A DNA stretch of 64,000 nucleotides from Crambe crambe (lineage: Eukaryota > Porifera > Demospongiae > Poecilosclerida > Crambeidae). The position numbers and the translations under genes were made by a program. The notes below the pieces were generated by a model that ran no database searches, was not told the DNA's origin, and saw only the letters and a program-made list of their open reading frames with translations. Position 1 is the stretch's first letter; each line of letters opens with the position of its first letter. The stretch is taken from the NCBI GenBank assembly GCA_963924555.1, contig OZ004598.1, positions 1,822,501-1,886,500 of the forward strand. Reading direction: 5' to 3'. Shown piece after piece: positions 1 through 9,371 of the stretch.

Positions 1-940
1 GTCAATATTTAGGACCCTTTCATCAGCTGTGTCTTTCTTGTGTCTCCCTAGTGTTATGCTAATTAAGAGAAACTGTTTATCTTCGGAGAGTCAAAGGCCA
101 GGCTACATTGAGAAGAGCATAAACTTAAGTGATACCTTACCTTTTACTCTTCTCTCCTCAGCAGCACAACAAACTGTCTCTCTCATCTAAGTTTCTTGAT
201 CCATAGATTAGCCATAGCTGTAAAGCACTATCATATGCTAAGACTCTTCCTCATTATTAACACATAACAATTATAACCCAATAAACAAACATGTGCAAAT
301 ACGCTTTTGGAAACGCACAATAAACAGCTGTGCACATGCAGTCCCACTCCCTCGACTGGCTGATTAAGTCCAAGTGAGGTTATTATCAGGTCAAGTATTA
401 ATAGGGCATTACTTGTTTAGCATTATGGGTTGGTGAGTGAAGCATTTTGCACCCTATCTCAGGTAGCAATGCTGTATCTATGTAGATAGAAGTGCTGTTA
501 GACATGATTTTCTCAGAATTGACTACAGATCAGCATGCACATAGGTAATTGTACAGGAGAGTTTTGAGAATAAAACCTGGATTTACTTCAGGCTCAGAGT
601 TGGAACAAGGGCTGAATGGATGAGATTATGCAAGAATGAAGTTGGGCATGTCACCGAGTGACATACCTGGATTCAACTTCATTCTAACCAGTTAGATGTT
701 ATTCAATGGAGATCTGGCTAACATACCAACTTAGTGAGCCAGAACTGGCTGGCTAATAATGGGTGACCACCTTTAAAGCTACAAACCTCCTGCAATTAAA
801 GACGAAGTAACCACGGCGAGTAGTCCCAGATGTATTGGATGAGCTACCATTCTTTCAGATAATATAGATAATCTCGTACTTATTCCAACTGAAAAGGTCA
901 GGAGTGACTCTAGCCTCTTCGTGGGAACCCAACCTTGTTA
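1..940. other. Intergenic stretch, no gene recognised
   Basis: No long open frame or recognisable protein motif was found on either strand. On the minus strand a purine-rich stretch near 147-175 runs into a GTAAGG donor-like site at 141-146, which could be the edge of an exon of an unseen gene, but no frame supports it. Confidence 0.4.
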
Positions 941-959
941 CTTGTTCATCATAAACTTG

Positions 960-1420
960 TCACTTGTTCACTTCATTTGGGCGTGCAGTAGGTGGTACTG
1001 GATGACGTAATTGTAAGAGTAATGAAATGTGTTATCTATAGTTGCTTACCTTCTGGGAGGGGGTGCGCAGCTGGAGGTGGCACTGGATATAAGAGTAATG
1101 AAATATGTTATCTATGTATAATTCTTTACCTTCTGGGAGGGGGCGCACAGCTGGAGGTGGCACTGGATGATGTAACTGTATGAGTAATGAAATAGTTACT
1201 TACCTTCTGGGAGGGGTGTGCAATGGGAGGTGGGGCGCGCAGCTGGAGGTGGCACTGGATGATGTAATTGTATGAGTAATGAAATTGTTACTTACCTTCT
1301 AGGAGGGGGTGTGCAAAGGGAGGTGGCACTGGATGATGTAATTGTAAGATCGTGATATGTGTTATGTATAGCTAGTTAGTTGCTTACCTTTTGGGAGGGG
1401 GTGTGCAGCTGGAGGTGGCA
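960..1420 (-). CDS. 3' end of a gene made of tandem 33-nt proline-rich mini-exons
   Basis: On the minus strand six exon-like units follow one another: 1388-1420 (33 nt), 1296-1328 (33), 1204-1254 (51), 1130-1162 (33), 1050-1082 (33) and a terminal one 960-997 ending in TGA. Each is preceded by CAG and all but the last are followed by GTAAG or GTAAA. The introns would be only 59, 41, 41, 47 and 52 nt. All units are in the same phase (one base carried over), so every junction restores a Val codon and the chain reads as repeats of VPPPAAHPLPE, ending VPPTARPNEVNK-stop. This agreement of splice sites, phase and stop is hard to explain by chance. The upstream exons and the identity of the protein were not found; the peptide is a low-complexity proline-rich C-terminus, and a possible promoter lies near 1.8 kb. 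Confidence 0.6.
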
Positions 1421-1425
1421 CTGGT
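980..1425. repeat. Tandem repeat of about 85-100 bp (exon-intron duplication)
   Basis: About five diverged copies of a unit that contains the 33-nt mini-exon plus its flanking intron (core on the + strand: cttaccttctgggaggggg ... ggaggtggcactggatgatg). The repeat unit equals one exon plus one intron, so the gene grew by unequal crossing-over or slippage of whole exon units. Confidence 0.8.
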
Positions 1426-2086
1426 TGAGATCAGTGGAGTAGTTCCAAACTGATAGTGCTACGTAGTCAGAGAAAGAAACACTTATGAAAGAGTGAATAT
1501 GGTTGACACTGAACACATTTTTTTGTACAAATAGCTGCAGAGCACTGGAATTGTAAGGAAACAGTTCCAAAGTTGCAAGCAGCTGATTATAAAATGAAAA
1601 GAAGCACTGGATTTAGGAGTCAAACAAAGGAAAGAGTGAGTATAACATACCTTATTGAACAAACAGCAGAAGACCTTGACCTTGTGTCTCAGAAGAGTGA
1701 CTGTTACTTAATTTTTTGATTCAGAGGTAGATAGAAGGATTCCACTTTAAAAGCAGCTGCACTTCAAAAGAAGGTAGCACGTGCGCGTGCAACGCGCGCG
1801 CATTGCATAGTACGTAATACTATACGTAATACGCACGCACAGGCTTCAAAATGGCGGATGAAAAGTAGCTAGGATGAAAAGTAGCTAGTGCATCTATACC
1901 ACTGAATTGTGAAGTATAACCTTAGTGAAAACGAATAGCAAAAGATCAGCCTCCAAGTACCGCTCCATCTAATCGCCATGTTATAATTGTGACAACTATA
2001 GCCAGTTAGTCAGTACGCCGATCTGATTATTATGATGTTGAAAAACTAGAACAAAAGTCAATTTTTGAAAAAAATTTTTGTTGATG
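1426..2086. promoter_or_regulatory. Spacer with possible CpG-rich promoter near 1780-1865
   Basis: Within otherwise AT-rich DNA, 1780-1865 is rich in CpG and palindromic words (cgcgcgcg, tacgtaata twice, tacgcacgcac) and ends with aaaATGGCGG on the + strand. That last word resembles the YY1-type element found near metazoan transcription starts. It may be the promoter of the minus-strand mini-exon gene. No coding sequence was recognised in the spacer. Confidence 0.25.
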
Positions 2087-4166
2087 TTATAGAATGAATT
2101 TTGTTCTATTACTTATGTGGCATTGAATGTTTAAATCCTTTAACCTCTTGTCACACTCATAACTCTCTTCATTTGTGGCTAACTGGAAGCCATGTGGACA
2201 GGGAATAAATGTTACTTGAACTGTCAATTGCTTTTCCTTTTCACACTGTTGTTCTGATTTCAAACTAATCTCACCTCTCTTTTTTCTCGAGTATACATGA
2301 AAGTTTACACTCTTGCATACATTGCTGATGTAGTACTGGCACTCTCCTTTATCTAGTGTTAATGTTGAACTATCACAGTTCCTGATGAAGGAAGACCTGA
2401 AGTTTTGATATGCATCCAGAGTTGTTACTTTGAATGATATTGATTCTCCTCGTATAGCTGATACATTTTTATGCCTCAAAGTGCAGTCATGTCTTTGCTC
2501 ATCATCACAAAAACAAACATCCATTGCATCTGTTGCAAAATAATTATTGTACCCATTTGATGATACGTTAAGGAATTTACTGTTATCATACTGAAATCTC
2601 TTTATTATTGCAAAATTTCCATACATAACTGCTCCCTCCTTAGCTTTATTGTCTTGGAAATATATGGTGTTATTATTTGAAGTGAAGTAAAACTGAATGC
2701 TGCTGGAATATCTTCCACAACCATCGATCCATTTCATAGCTTCTACAAATATTGCTCCTCCAAATGAAGCTACATTACCTATAAAATGCAATTTACCTTT
2801 CAAAATCCCAAGAGTTGACTTTGATAGAAACAGAGCTCCACCATTTCTACCTGCTGAATTATTTTTTAATGTGGTTATTTCATTAGAAAGAAAGACATAT
2901 GAGCCGGTTATCATCATTGCGCCAGCATCATATTCTGCTTTGTTATTGGTAAAGACTGAGTTGCCTTGTAGCTTCAGTGTAGTGTTCTCAGCAGATATCC
3001 CTCCTCCATTACGAGCCAAGTTCTCTTTGAATGTTGCTTGACTTATTGTAAATATCGGGTAGGATGGGGAAGAAAGTGTAGAAACTCTCATAGTAGTAAA
3101 TATATGCATTCCACCCCCACTTCTAGCAAGATTTCTCAGAAAGGTGATGTTTCTTAACTCAAGCTTATTTTTAGTCATAGCTCCTTGTCTGGCATTGTGA
3201 TGATAAATTAAAATTCCTCCTCCCTTATTGTTACAAGTATTAGCGACAAAAGTACAATTCGATAGAAACTACACCTCCATCTTTAGAAGCTGTGTTGTTC
3301 TGAAACATACAATCAGCTACAGTTATAGTGGAACGAGTTGCAACAATCATCATGTCGATTGCTCCACCACCACTATTCAAAGCAGAATTGCTGTGAAATG
3401 TACAGTTGATTATTGATATTGGTTTAGCATAACCATTAAAATATATTGCAGCTCCATGACCTGATGTGTTGTTCTGGAAAATGGAGTTTGTGATGTTGAT
3501 ATTGGAGAATGAATTCGTACGAAGGGAAAGTGCTCCATCTGAATTATTGGCAAAAATGTTGTCACTAATAGTTGCTTTAAGTTCAGATGATCTTTTCAGG
3601 AGTGCACTTATGCAGACAGCCCCACAACCATGAAGATTTCCAAATCTGGATTTAGTTATCGTTAGTTCTAATGAGCTGCTATTGATAGTGACAGCACTTT
3701 CATTATCACTACCAATAAATATAGAGTTTGATATCTCCACATTGCCAAAAGTTTATCTCACATATCCTATCCCACTACAGGAATAAAACTCTAGGTTTTT
3801 TATGATGACTATCTTGACATCCCAGAACGTGATGATCATTTTGGCTTCACACTTTATTTCTATGACATTTCCATTATCAACCAGTGGTTTTAAAATAATG
3901 AGTTGAAATGTGGTAAAGTTCAGGTGAGTTGGAATATTCACAACATAGTTTCCGGGCAAAAAGTAGAATGTGGAATTCTGACCTATTAGTGCTGTATTTG
4001 GAGCCAGAGTTTCCAGAGTGCTGCATGGTTGCAATTGCCTCCCTTCAAAGAAACAGGTGTTATTACTGTCGATCACATCATTTGAAGCTGACGTAATATA
4101 TTGAAGAGCTCCTCTTGAAAGAGCTATGAGTGTAACAAACATACTAACTTGAAGTAGCTTTGCCAT
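2087..4166 (-). pseudogene. Branch 1 Pmp-like receptor, ectodomain only, broken
   Basis: The copy starts with ATG at 4166 and a signal peptide (MAKLLQVSMFVTLIAL), then the family N-terminal domain (NNTCFFEGRQLQPCSTLETL) and a beta-helix region with Pmp-like GGAI/GGAL turns followed by F..N.A. Three lesions are visible: an in-frame TAA at 3753-3755; a frame change near 3240-3265, where a stretch present in the 55563 paralogue is missing; and an early end at 2087, just after the first Cys-rich motif (CDKRLKDLNIQCHISN). The second half of the Cys-rich region and all membrane segments are absent. In the surviving part it is closest to the gene at 55563-59153. It may still be transcribed as a secreted fragment, but it most likely is a pseudogene. 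It is the only sizeable branch 1 copy on the minus strand. Confidence 0.8.
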
Positions 4167-4390
4167 GAGTGTAGCATATTATAGCTTATCTTGCTCTAAC
4201 TAACTTCAGTTATTGTGTCAGTCTATATCTGATAATGAGAGCAAACACCATGCAGTGACTGTGTATGGGCTAGTGAAATTACTAAAACTAGTACCAGTGT
4301 TATTGTTGAATCCTGGCTATTTAAACACTGGCGCCAAATGGGAAAGTTTTCATCTACATACCTTTACACACATAATGGCAATATGTTATT

Positions 4391-4613
4391 AGTTTTCCCC
4401 AGCCTATATAAACATGGAGTGTCTTCTTTCTGTTTCTATTCTGAATGGATGTTTTTCATCTGGTTAGAGGAATAGTTAGTGCATGATACTATGGTGGCTA
4501 ATTACTAGATGGTTAATAGTGTCAGAATTATTTATTATTAGCTATAACAATTTCATGCTCAACAAATCATTAGCAGAAAGTGTTGTACGTATATCAACAT
4601 GTATAGTCAGACA
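4391..4613 (+). repeat. Dispersed 5'-flank module (copy 1)
   Basis: This stretch (tataaacatgga-gtgtcttctttctgtttc ... tagtcagacaatg) recurs at 8115-8190, 13237-13470 and 26046-26138. At 13.2 kb it lies upstream of a branch 1 gene, so it looks like old 5'-flanking DNA copied along with the genes. Here it is joined directly to a membrane-module relic at 4614. The preceding 4167-4390 holds only AT-rich spacer. Confidence 0.6.
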
Positions 4614-4890
4614 ATGGGTCTGATCATCGTACCTACTCCACACGAGTGATGAGACTCCTTGGAAGAAGTCATCCCAGTACTGGCTACTCTATTTGTAATA
4701 TCTTATGCTAAAATACTGAAGACAATCATAACTGTGTTTGATTTTATTGTGGTCTTAACAGGTGATGCAGACAACACATCAGATAAACTGGTTCCTTGTA
4801 AGGTCTCATGATGGCAATGTGAACTACCTCAATGGTAAACACGTCCCTCTCTTCATTGTGGCCTTGCTGTTCCTAGTCGTTCTCTTTCTT
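4614..4890 (+). pseudogene. Relic of branch 1 membrane module
   Basis: The bases match the third-to-fifth membrane segments of the intact copies: gggtctgatcatc, then the stretch corresponding to VIPVLATLF, the GDADN..D loop, and HVPLFIVALLFLVVLF at 4840-4890. It carries small deletions and altered codons. Its left side is fused to a 5'-flank module at 4613, so the whole ectodomain is missing. Its right side stops abruptly at 4890 inside the codons for LFLPYT, where retroelement sequence begins. Confidence 0.75.
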
Positions 4891-6137
4891 ATCTTGGCAG
4901 AGACAAGGAGGGGGTCATCGACTTTGGCTAGCCTTTTTACCTCGAATACTTTCTCTTTCTTTGGGCAACGTGCTGCAATGTGCCCCCATTCTTTGCAGTG
5001 GTAGCATTGTGGCCCTTTTGGCTTCTCCAGTGGTATTTTCTTGGGCATAAATGGAGGTTCCTTTCCTCCTATTAGATTGGAATTATCACCATCTGTAATT
5101 GGCTGTTGAGTCGAAAATTTCTCTGCTGGTCGTTTGTTGATTGACCTACGATGCCACTTAGGGTGCTCTGCATAAGACTGCCTGTCTTCAAAGAAGTGAT
5201 CTGCAGCAATGGCTGCTTCTGTTAGGGTTGTAGGGTTCTTGTCCCTAACGTGGGATGCTGGTATGGGTGGTAGCATCTGCAAAAGTTTTTCCTTAAGGAT
5301 GGCATCACGCACTTCCTCAAAGGTAGATTTTCCCCCGACATATCGGTTATAGAGACGTACAAGTTTAGGTGTCATGCTCATGAAGCTCACCCCTTTTGGC
5401 TTCATAAAACGCCACAGCCTGTCACCCAGTTTTCCTTGGCGTATCCCACAAGCTTCAAGAATGGTGATCTTGACTGATTCATAGTCCATTCGTTTTTCTG
5501 GGGTAAGTACTGCGATTGATTCTCGCGCCCTAGCTGAGAGAAGTGGCCGCAGGTAAGTCATCCACCTGTCTATTGGCATCTCCAGGTCTTGCATAAGTAG
5601 CTCAAATTCTGCGAGGTAGTCCTCAACATCCGTATCTTCAGACATTGCTTGCATTTTAGGTGTTTCTCGTCTCCTTTGCTCCAGAAATTTTTCCTTTCTT
5701 CGGGCTTCCTCTCTAGCTCTGGCCTCCTCTTGCTGCTGCTCCAACTCCTGACATCTCCTCTCTTCGTCAATCCGTTGAAGTGTTGCATCTGCCTCTGCCT
5801 TCTTGGTAAACTGGTCTGCTTGAGCCTGCAAGAAGGTGAGAAACTGTTTCTGAAGCCTTTCTTCCCTCTCTAGGGCCTGCTTGCACAAGCGTTCTTCTCT
5901 GGCCCTCTCCTCTTCCTGGCGAGCAATTGATTCTTCCCGCTGGAGTTGCAAAAACTGTGCTAGCCAGGGGAACTGGTCCTGCTGTGTCTCTGTGGCATTT
6001 TCTCTAGGCTTTTCTGCTCTATCTTCAAAATCATCGTCTTGCTCAGCTGCCGCATCTGATCTCTGTGGCGTGCCAGCCTCGTTTCCAGGCCTCTCTCGTG
6101 AACTGTAGCCTGTTCGCTTCCTCGGATTCTTTGACAT
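4891..6137 (-). CDS. gag: Retrotransposon Gag polyprotein, 3'-truncated
   Basis: The frame is open from 6254, but the likely start is the ATG at 6137 (MSKNPRKR), because the 39 residues before it look like leader sequence. A GTAAGT donor-like motif at 6155-6160 lies in that leader. The protein has a charged Glu/Arg/Gln-rich coiled-coil region (about residues 60-165), then a capsid-like helical region (DTDVEDYLAEFELLMQDLEM onward), then one CCHC zinc knuckle, C-x2-C-x4-H-x4-C (CYHCKEWGHIAARC). It continues to KVDDPLL, after which the frame enters receptor-relic antisense sequence and ends at 4824. It would package element RNA. No pol follows, so the copy cannot move by itself. Confidence 0.8.
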
Positions 6138-6499
6138 CTTTTGAAATTTAATCAACTTACAGTAGATGCTCGAGTCTTCGGCTTCCTCTGCCAGACAGTT
6201 CTTCTGTAACGTTCGTAGATTAACTGGTCCGTGCCTCTTGGTTATCTCAACCAATGTTCTTGTATTCTTTTTGATCTCGCTGGTCTCACTGCAGTCAATG
6301 GTCTAGCTGTCAGCACCGCTGCCACCAGATGTTGGGGGTTTGAGTGAACTATACAGTCGGCAAACTCCCAGGAGCAGGTTCTAGCTAGACTCAGTGTTAC
6401 AACAGCAAAAGACTTAATCAAAATTGCAAGGAGACTGACTTACAGGCAAGAATAGTGACTACTGTAATTAGATCAAAGCCTAGGTGACAATCATGATAC

Positions 6500-7994
6500 T
6501 ACGGTGGCCCTGGAGGTCACGCCTCAATCCAGTGGCATCACTCCAGTGCAAGTCCCGCATCCAGCACCATTCCAGTATTCTCATTCCAGCTCTTATCATT
6601 CCAGTCTGGCTCACTCCTGTGCAAGTCCTGCATCCAGCACCATTCCAGTATTCACTGTATTCTCATTCCAGCTCTTATCATTCCAGTCTGGCTCAATCCT
6701 GTGCTAGTCCCACATCCAGCATCATTCCAGTTCTTATCATTCCAGTTCTTATCATTCTAATTTTTATCATTCCAGTTCTTATAGCTAATCATACAGCCAT
6801 GTATCGCAAAGCCATAAGGCTTGAGCTTGTCATAGCCATCTAGGTGCCACACATAATTTGGACCCTACATTCATACAAATAGATTGTTTGCATCAAAGGC
6901 TCTACACATTATAGCTACTGCAGTATACTTTGTTCTGGTACACTCTTCGTTTGAGCTGCTTACGACACCTCCTTTCAACACCAATTGGATCCAAAATCTT
7001 GACTATCATCATTACTGTTGACCTATCATTGTAATTTCTATAATAACTGCGGATATTAGATATAGTTTTTTTTTAAACCTTTTAGTGACATAACCATATT
7101 TATCCTGAATGATCCTCCACATTTGCCTATATCCCACATTGCAGTTTGGACCATTTAACTCTGCCTACGTACATAAGTTATCATAAAGTAAACCTTCTTT
7201 TTAACAATATTCAAATTTACCTGAATAGCAGCACGGAGCAATGATAGTGGTGTGTTCTAAATAGGCCCATTTTCTTGATCTTCAACCAGGTCATGCAGAT
7301 TAAGATTTGATTAATCAACAACAGCTTGTCCCAATGATAACTATACACCATGAACTAAATGCAGGTAAGCAAGAATTACTGCATACCCCAGTAGTGTCTA
7401 ATTATCCCTGTTTATTATAAATATCCAAATTTTAACACACAACATGAAATTATGGCCCTATACACTCACTTTCAACCTCTGGGCCATCTCTCGATAAAGC
7501 ACTACTACATGTACATGGGGAACAGAAAAGCAACACATGCACACAATTGTCTTCATTTTGCCTCTCTGGACCTAGCCACACCCATACAACACCTAGCCTA
7601 CATAATTCGCTCCTTAGCTAATTAGGCATTAATTTTGTCGTAAGCATTAAATTTCATGCAGCTGCCTGCCACTTCACTTACATTATTCACCAGCAAAATC
7701 TAAGGAGTTGAAGCACAAAAGTAATATCAGCTCTAAAAGCCTATAGAAATACATGCTTGCTCGCTGTAAGAATTAATGTTGCAATACTGGAATGATGTGG
7801 GACTAGCACAGGAGTGAGCCAGACTGGAATGATAAGAGCTGGAATGAGAATACTGGAATGGTGCTGGACTTGCACAGGAGTGAGCCAGACTGGAATGATA
7901 AGAGCTGGAATGAGAATACTGGAATGGTGCTGGATGCGGGACTTGCACTGGAGTGATGCCACTGGATTGAGGCGTGACCTCCGGGGCCACCGTA
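6500..7994. mobile_element. 1.5-kb inverted-repeat DNA transposon nested in the LTR
   Basis: The two ends are long inverted repeats that begin TACGGTGGCC; roughly the first 75 bases differ at one position (TGGCCC versus TGGCCC/C at base 12). The 6-bp word TGATAC flanks both sides (6494-6499 and 7995-8000), as expected of a target-site duplication. Inside each arm are tandem units of about 45-65 bp built from the words ccattccag, tattctcattccag and ctcttatcattccag. The centre (about 6800-7740) is AT-rich and encodes no transposase, so the element is non-autonomous. Its superfamily was not determined. Confidence 0.75.
6540..6780 (+). repeat. Minisatellite in left arm of the transposon
   Basis: Tandem units carrying ccagcaccattccagtat / tcattccagctcttatc / attccagtctggctca are repeated about three times, then decay into shorter attccagttcttatc units. 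The inverted counterpart lies at about 7785-7955 in the right arm. Confidence 0.75.
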
Positions 7995-8114
7995 TGATAC
8001 AGCATAAATGAATGTGATGATTATGTGTGTATTGTTTGAAGTCTGTGCAAGAAATGACATGTTCAGTTGGTTAGCTGTGTGGGTGGTCCACAGTAGGAGG
8101 GTGTGGCTCCAACA

Positions 8115-8190
8115 ATGGGGAGTGTCTTCTTTCTATTTCTATTCTGAATGGATGTTTTTCATTTATAGCTATTGCTCTTCTCTCAAATGA
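8115..8190 (+). repeat. Dispersed 5'-flank module (copy 2, partial)
   Basis: It matches 13240-13315 closely (agtgtcttctttct, gaatggatgttttt, tagctattgctcttctctc). It abuts the outer end of the retroelement LTR at 8114, so it is probably the target DNA in which the retroelement landed. Confidence 0.6.
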
Positions 8191-8214
8191 TGAAATGTGT
8201 TACAGATGCATCTA

Positions 8215-8420
8215 GATGGCATCAGCTGGTGTTGTGGCAATCTTCCAGCTTATGAAATGAAACAACACAATGGATTCCATTTGGATGCTTCTTATGGGTG
8301 TTTACTTCATGAGGTGCTTATACTCACTGCACTGGACTATGGGAAGCAGTGGGTCTTGGCTGCAGTCATCAATATCCTCTCCATTATAGGCCTGCTAATG
8401 CTAGTCTTCTTGATGGTGTG
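8215..8420 (+). repeat. Dispersed segment encoding an ALDYGKQWVLAAV-like stretch
   Basis: About 200 bp nearly the same as 30150-30350 on the opposite strand. Both keep one reading frame that gives a hydrophobic sequence (HEVLILTALDYGKQWVLAAV, then LSI). It may be an exon relic of an unrecognised membrane protein or part of an unidentified mobile element. No start, splice sites or partner exon could be set. Confidence 0.5.
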
Positions 8421-8481
8421 GATCATAGCCAGCTCATGGATAAAGGCTGTAGTCAGGAAAATTATGTCCATAGCAAGTTAG

Positions 8482-9371
8482 GGTGGTTGACACTCCACCA
8501 TCACAGTGGGTGTGATGAGGTGATTGAATCATTTGACAGACAAGCATAATTATCATTACATGCATTCAATTCTAGCTTTTTAAAAATATGTACAGCACAC
8601 ATAGTTGCAAAGTCATATCTTAATGGCTAACGTGCTCAGTAGTAAGTAGATCTCTGGGACCTTCCTAGAAGTGGTGAGTAACTGTGACAAGTATAATAGC
8701 ACTGATTGAAACAGTGCACATGTGCATGTGATTGAAGTGTGATTATGTATAGCTATGGCTACAGACTTGGTGAATATAATGGTCCATCTTTGCATTTCTA
8801 TATCTCAACTGAGGCTGAATGTTTGGTTTTTCATAAATCATTTCTTACTCTAAAGTATCCTTACATCTTATTCACTAAAAATCTTGCTTCCAATACTAAG
8901 ATCATAGCTATAAGTACCATGTTTATAGTTTGGACTATTGATTCAGTAATATATTGAGTCAACATCCACTTTTCTGTGACTATAGTTCATAGTATTAAAT
9001 CATGCAATAAATGTTTTTACCTGGAAGAACAGTATACAGCTATAGAGCACATTACTACACTTTCTAAGCTGCATGGCTATGGATGGCTGCAGGTACACAT
9101 CTTGGGAGGATACACCATCAATAGTTGTTATTCATCCAGCTAATTATATAAGTCTATTCACTAAACCTTTAATGGGAAAGTTCAATTAATTATTTTTCAT
9201 CAATGTTGAGTTTTAACTGGAAACCTGATTAGTTTGCTACACAAGTAGAATTATTATGGGAATATCATAATTATTGTATGTATGCAGAGGAGCAGAAAGG
9301 AACTATAAAAGAGATGAATTCATGTTTCATACATACATACGTAGCTATAATAATACCAGTATTAAGTGACA
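8482..9371. other. AT-rich spacer with branch 1 promoter at its right end
   Basis: No coding sequence was recognised. Towards the right a TATAAAAG box stands at 9304-9311 followed by gagatgaattcatg. The same arrangement occurs upstream of 39503 and 60373. Confidence 0.45.

Larger units (their letters stand above)
4891..8114 (-). mobile_element. Rearranged LTR retroelement, gag and one split LTR
   Basis: On the minus strand the order is: LTR (8114 to 6330, interrupted), primer-binding-like site, leader, gag. The LTR starts TGTTGG at 8114 and ends CCAACA at 6330, both in minus-strand orientation. The base run after the LTR (6329 downward) contains TGGTGGCAGCGGTGCTGAC, which has the TGG start and position of a tRNA primer site. 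No protease, reverse transcriptase, integrase or second LTR is present: the element is cut at 4891, where gag runs straight into receptor-gene relic. The LTR without the nested transposon would be about 280 bp. Placement in the Ty3/gypsy-like group is an inference from the gag type and primer-site form. Confidence 0.65.

Noticed and set aside
1650-1700. Possible upstream exon of the mini-exon gene (donor GTATGT at 1645-1650)
   Set aside because: In the phase needed to join the mini-exons it would have a TAA directly before the donor.
7733-8060. Open frames rich in PFQYSHSSSYHSSLAHS on the minus strand
   Set aside because: They come from the minisatellite in the transposon arm; all three frames are open because of the repeat, not because of coding selection.
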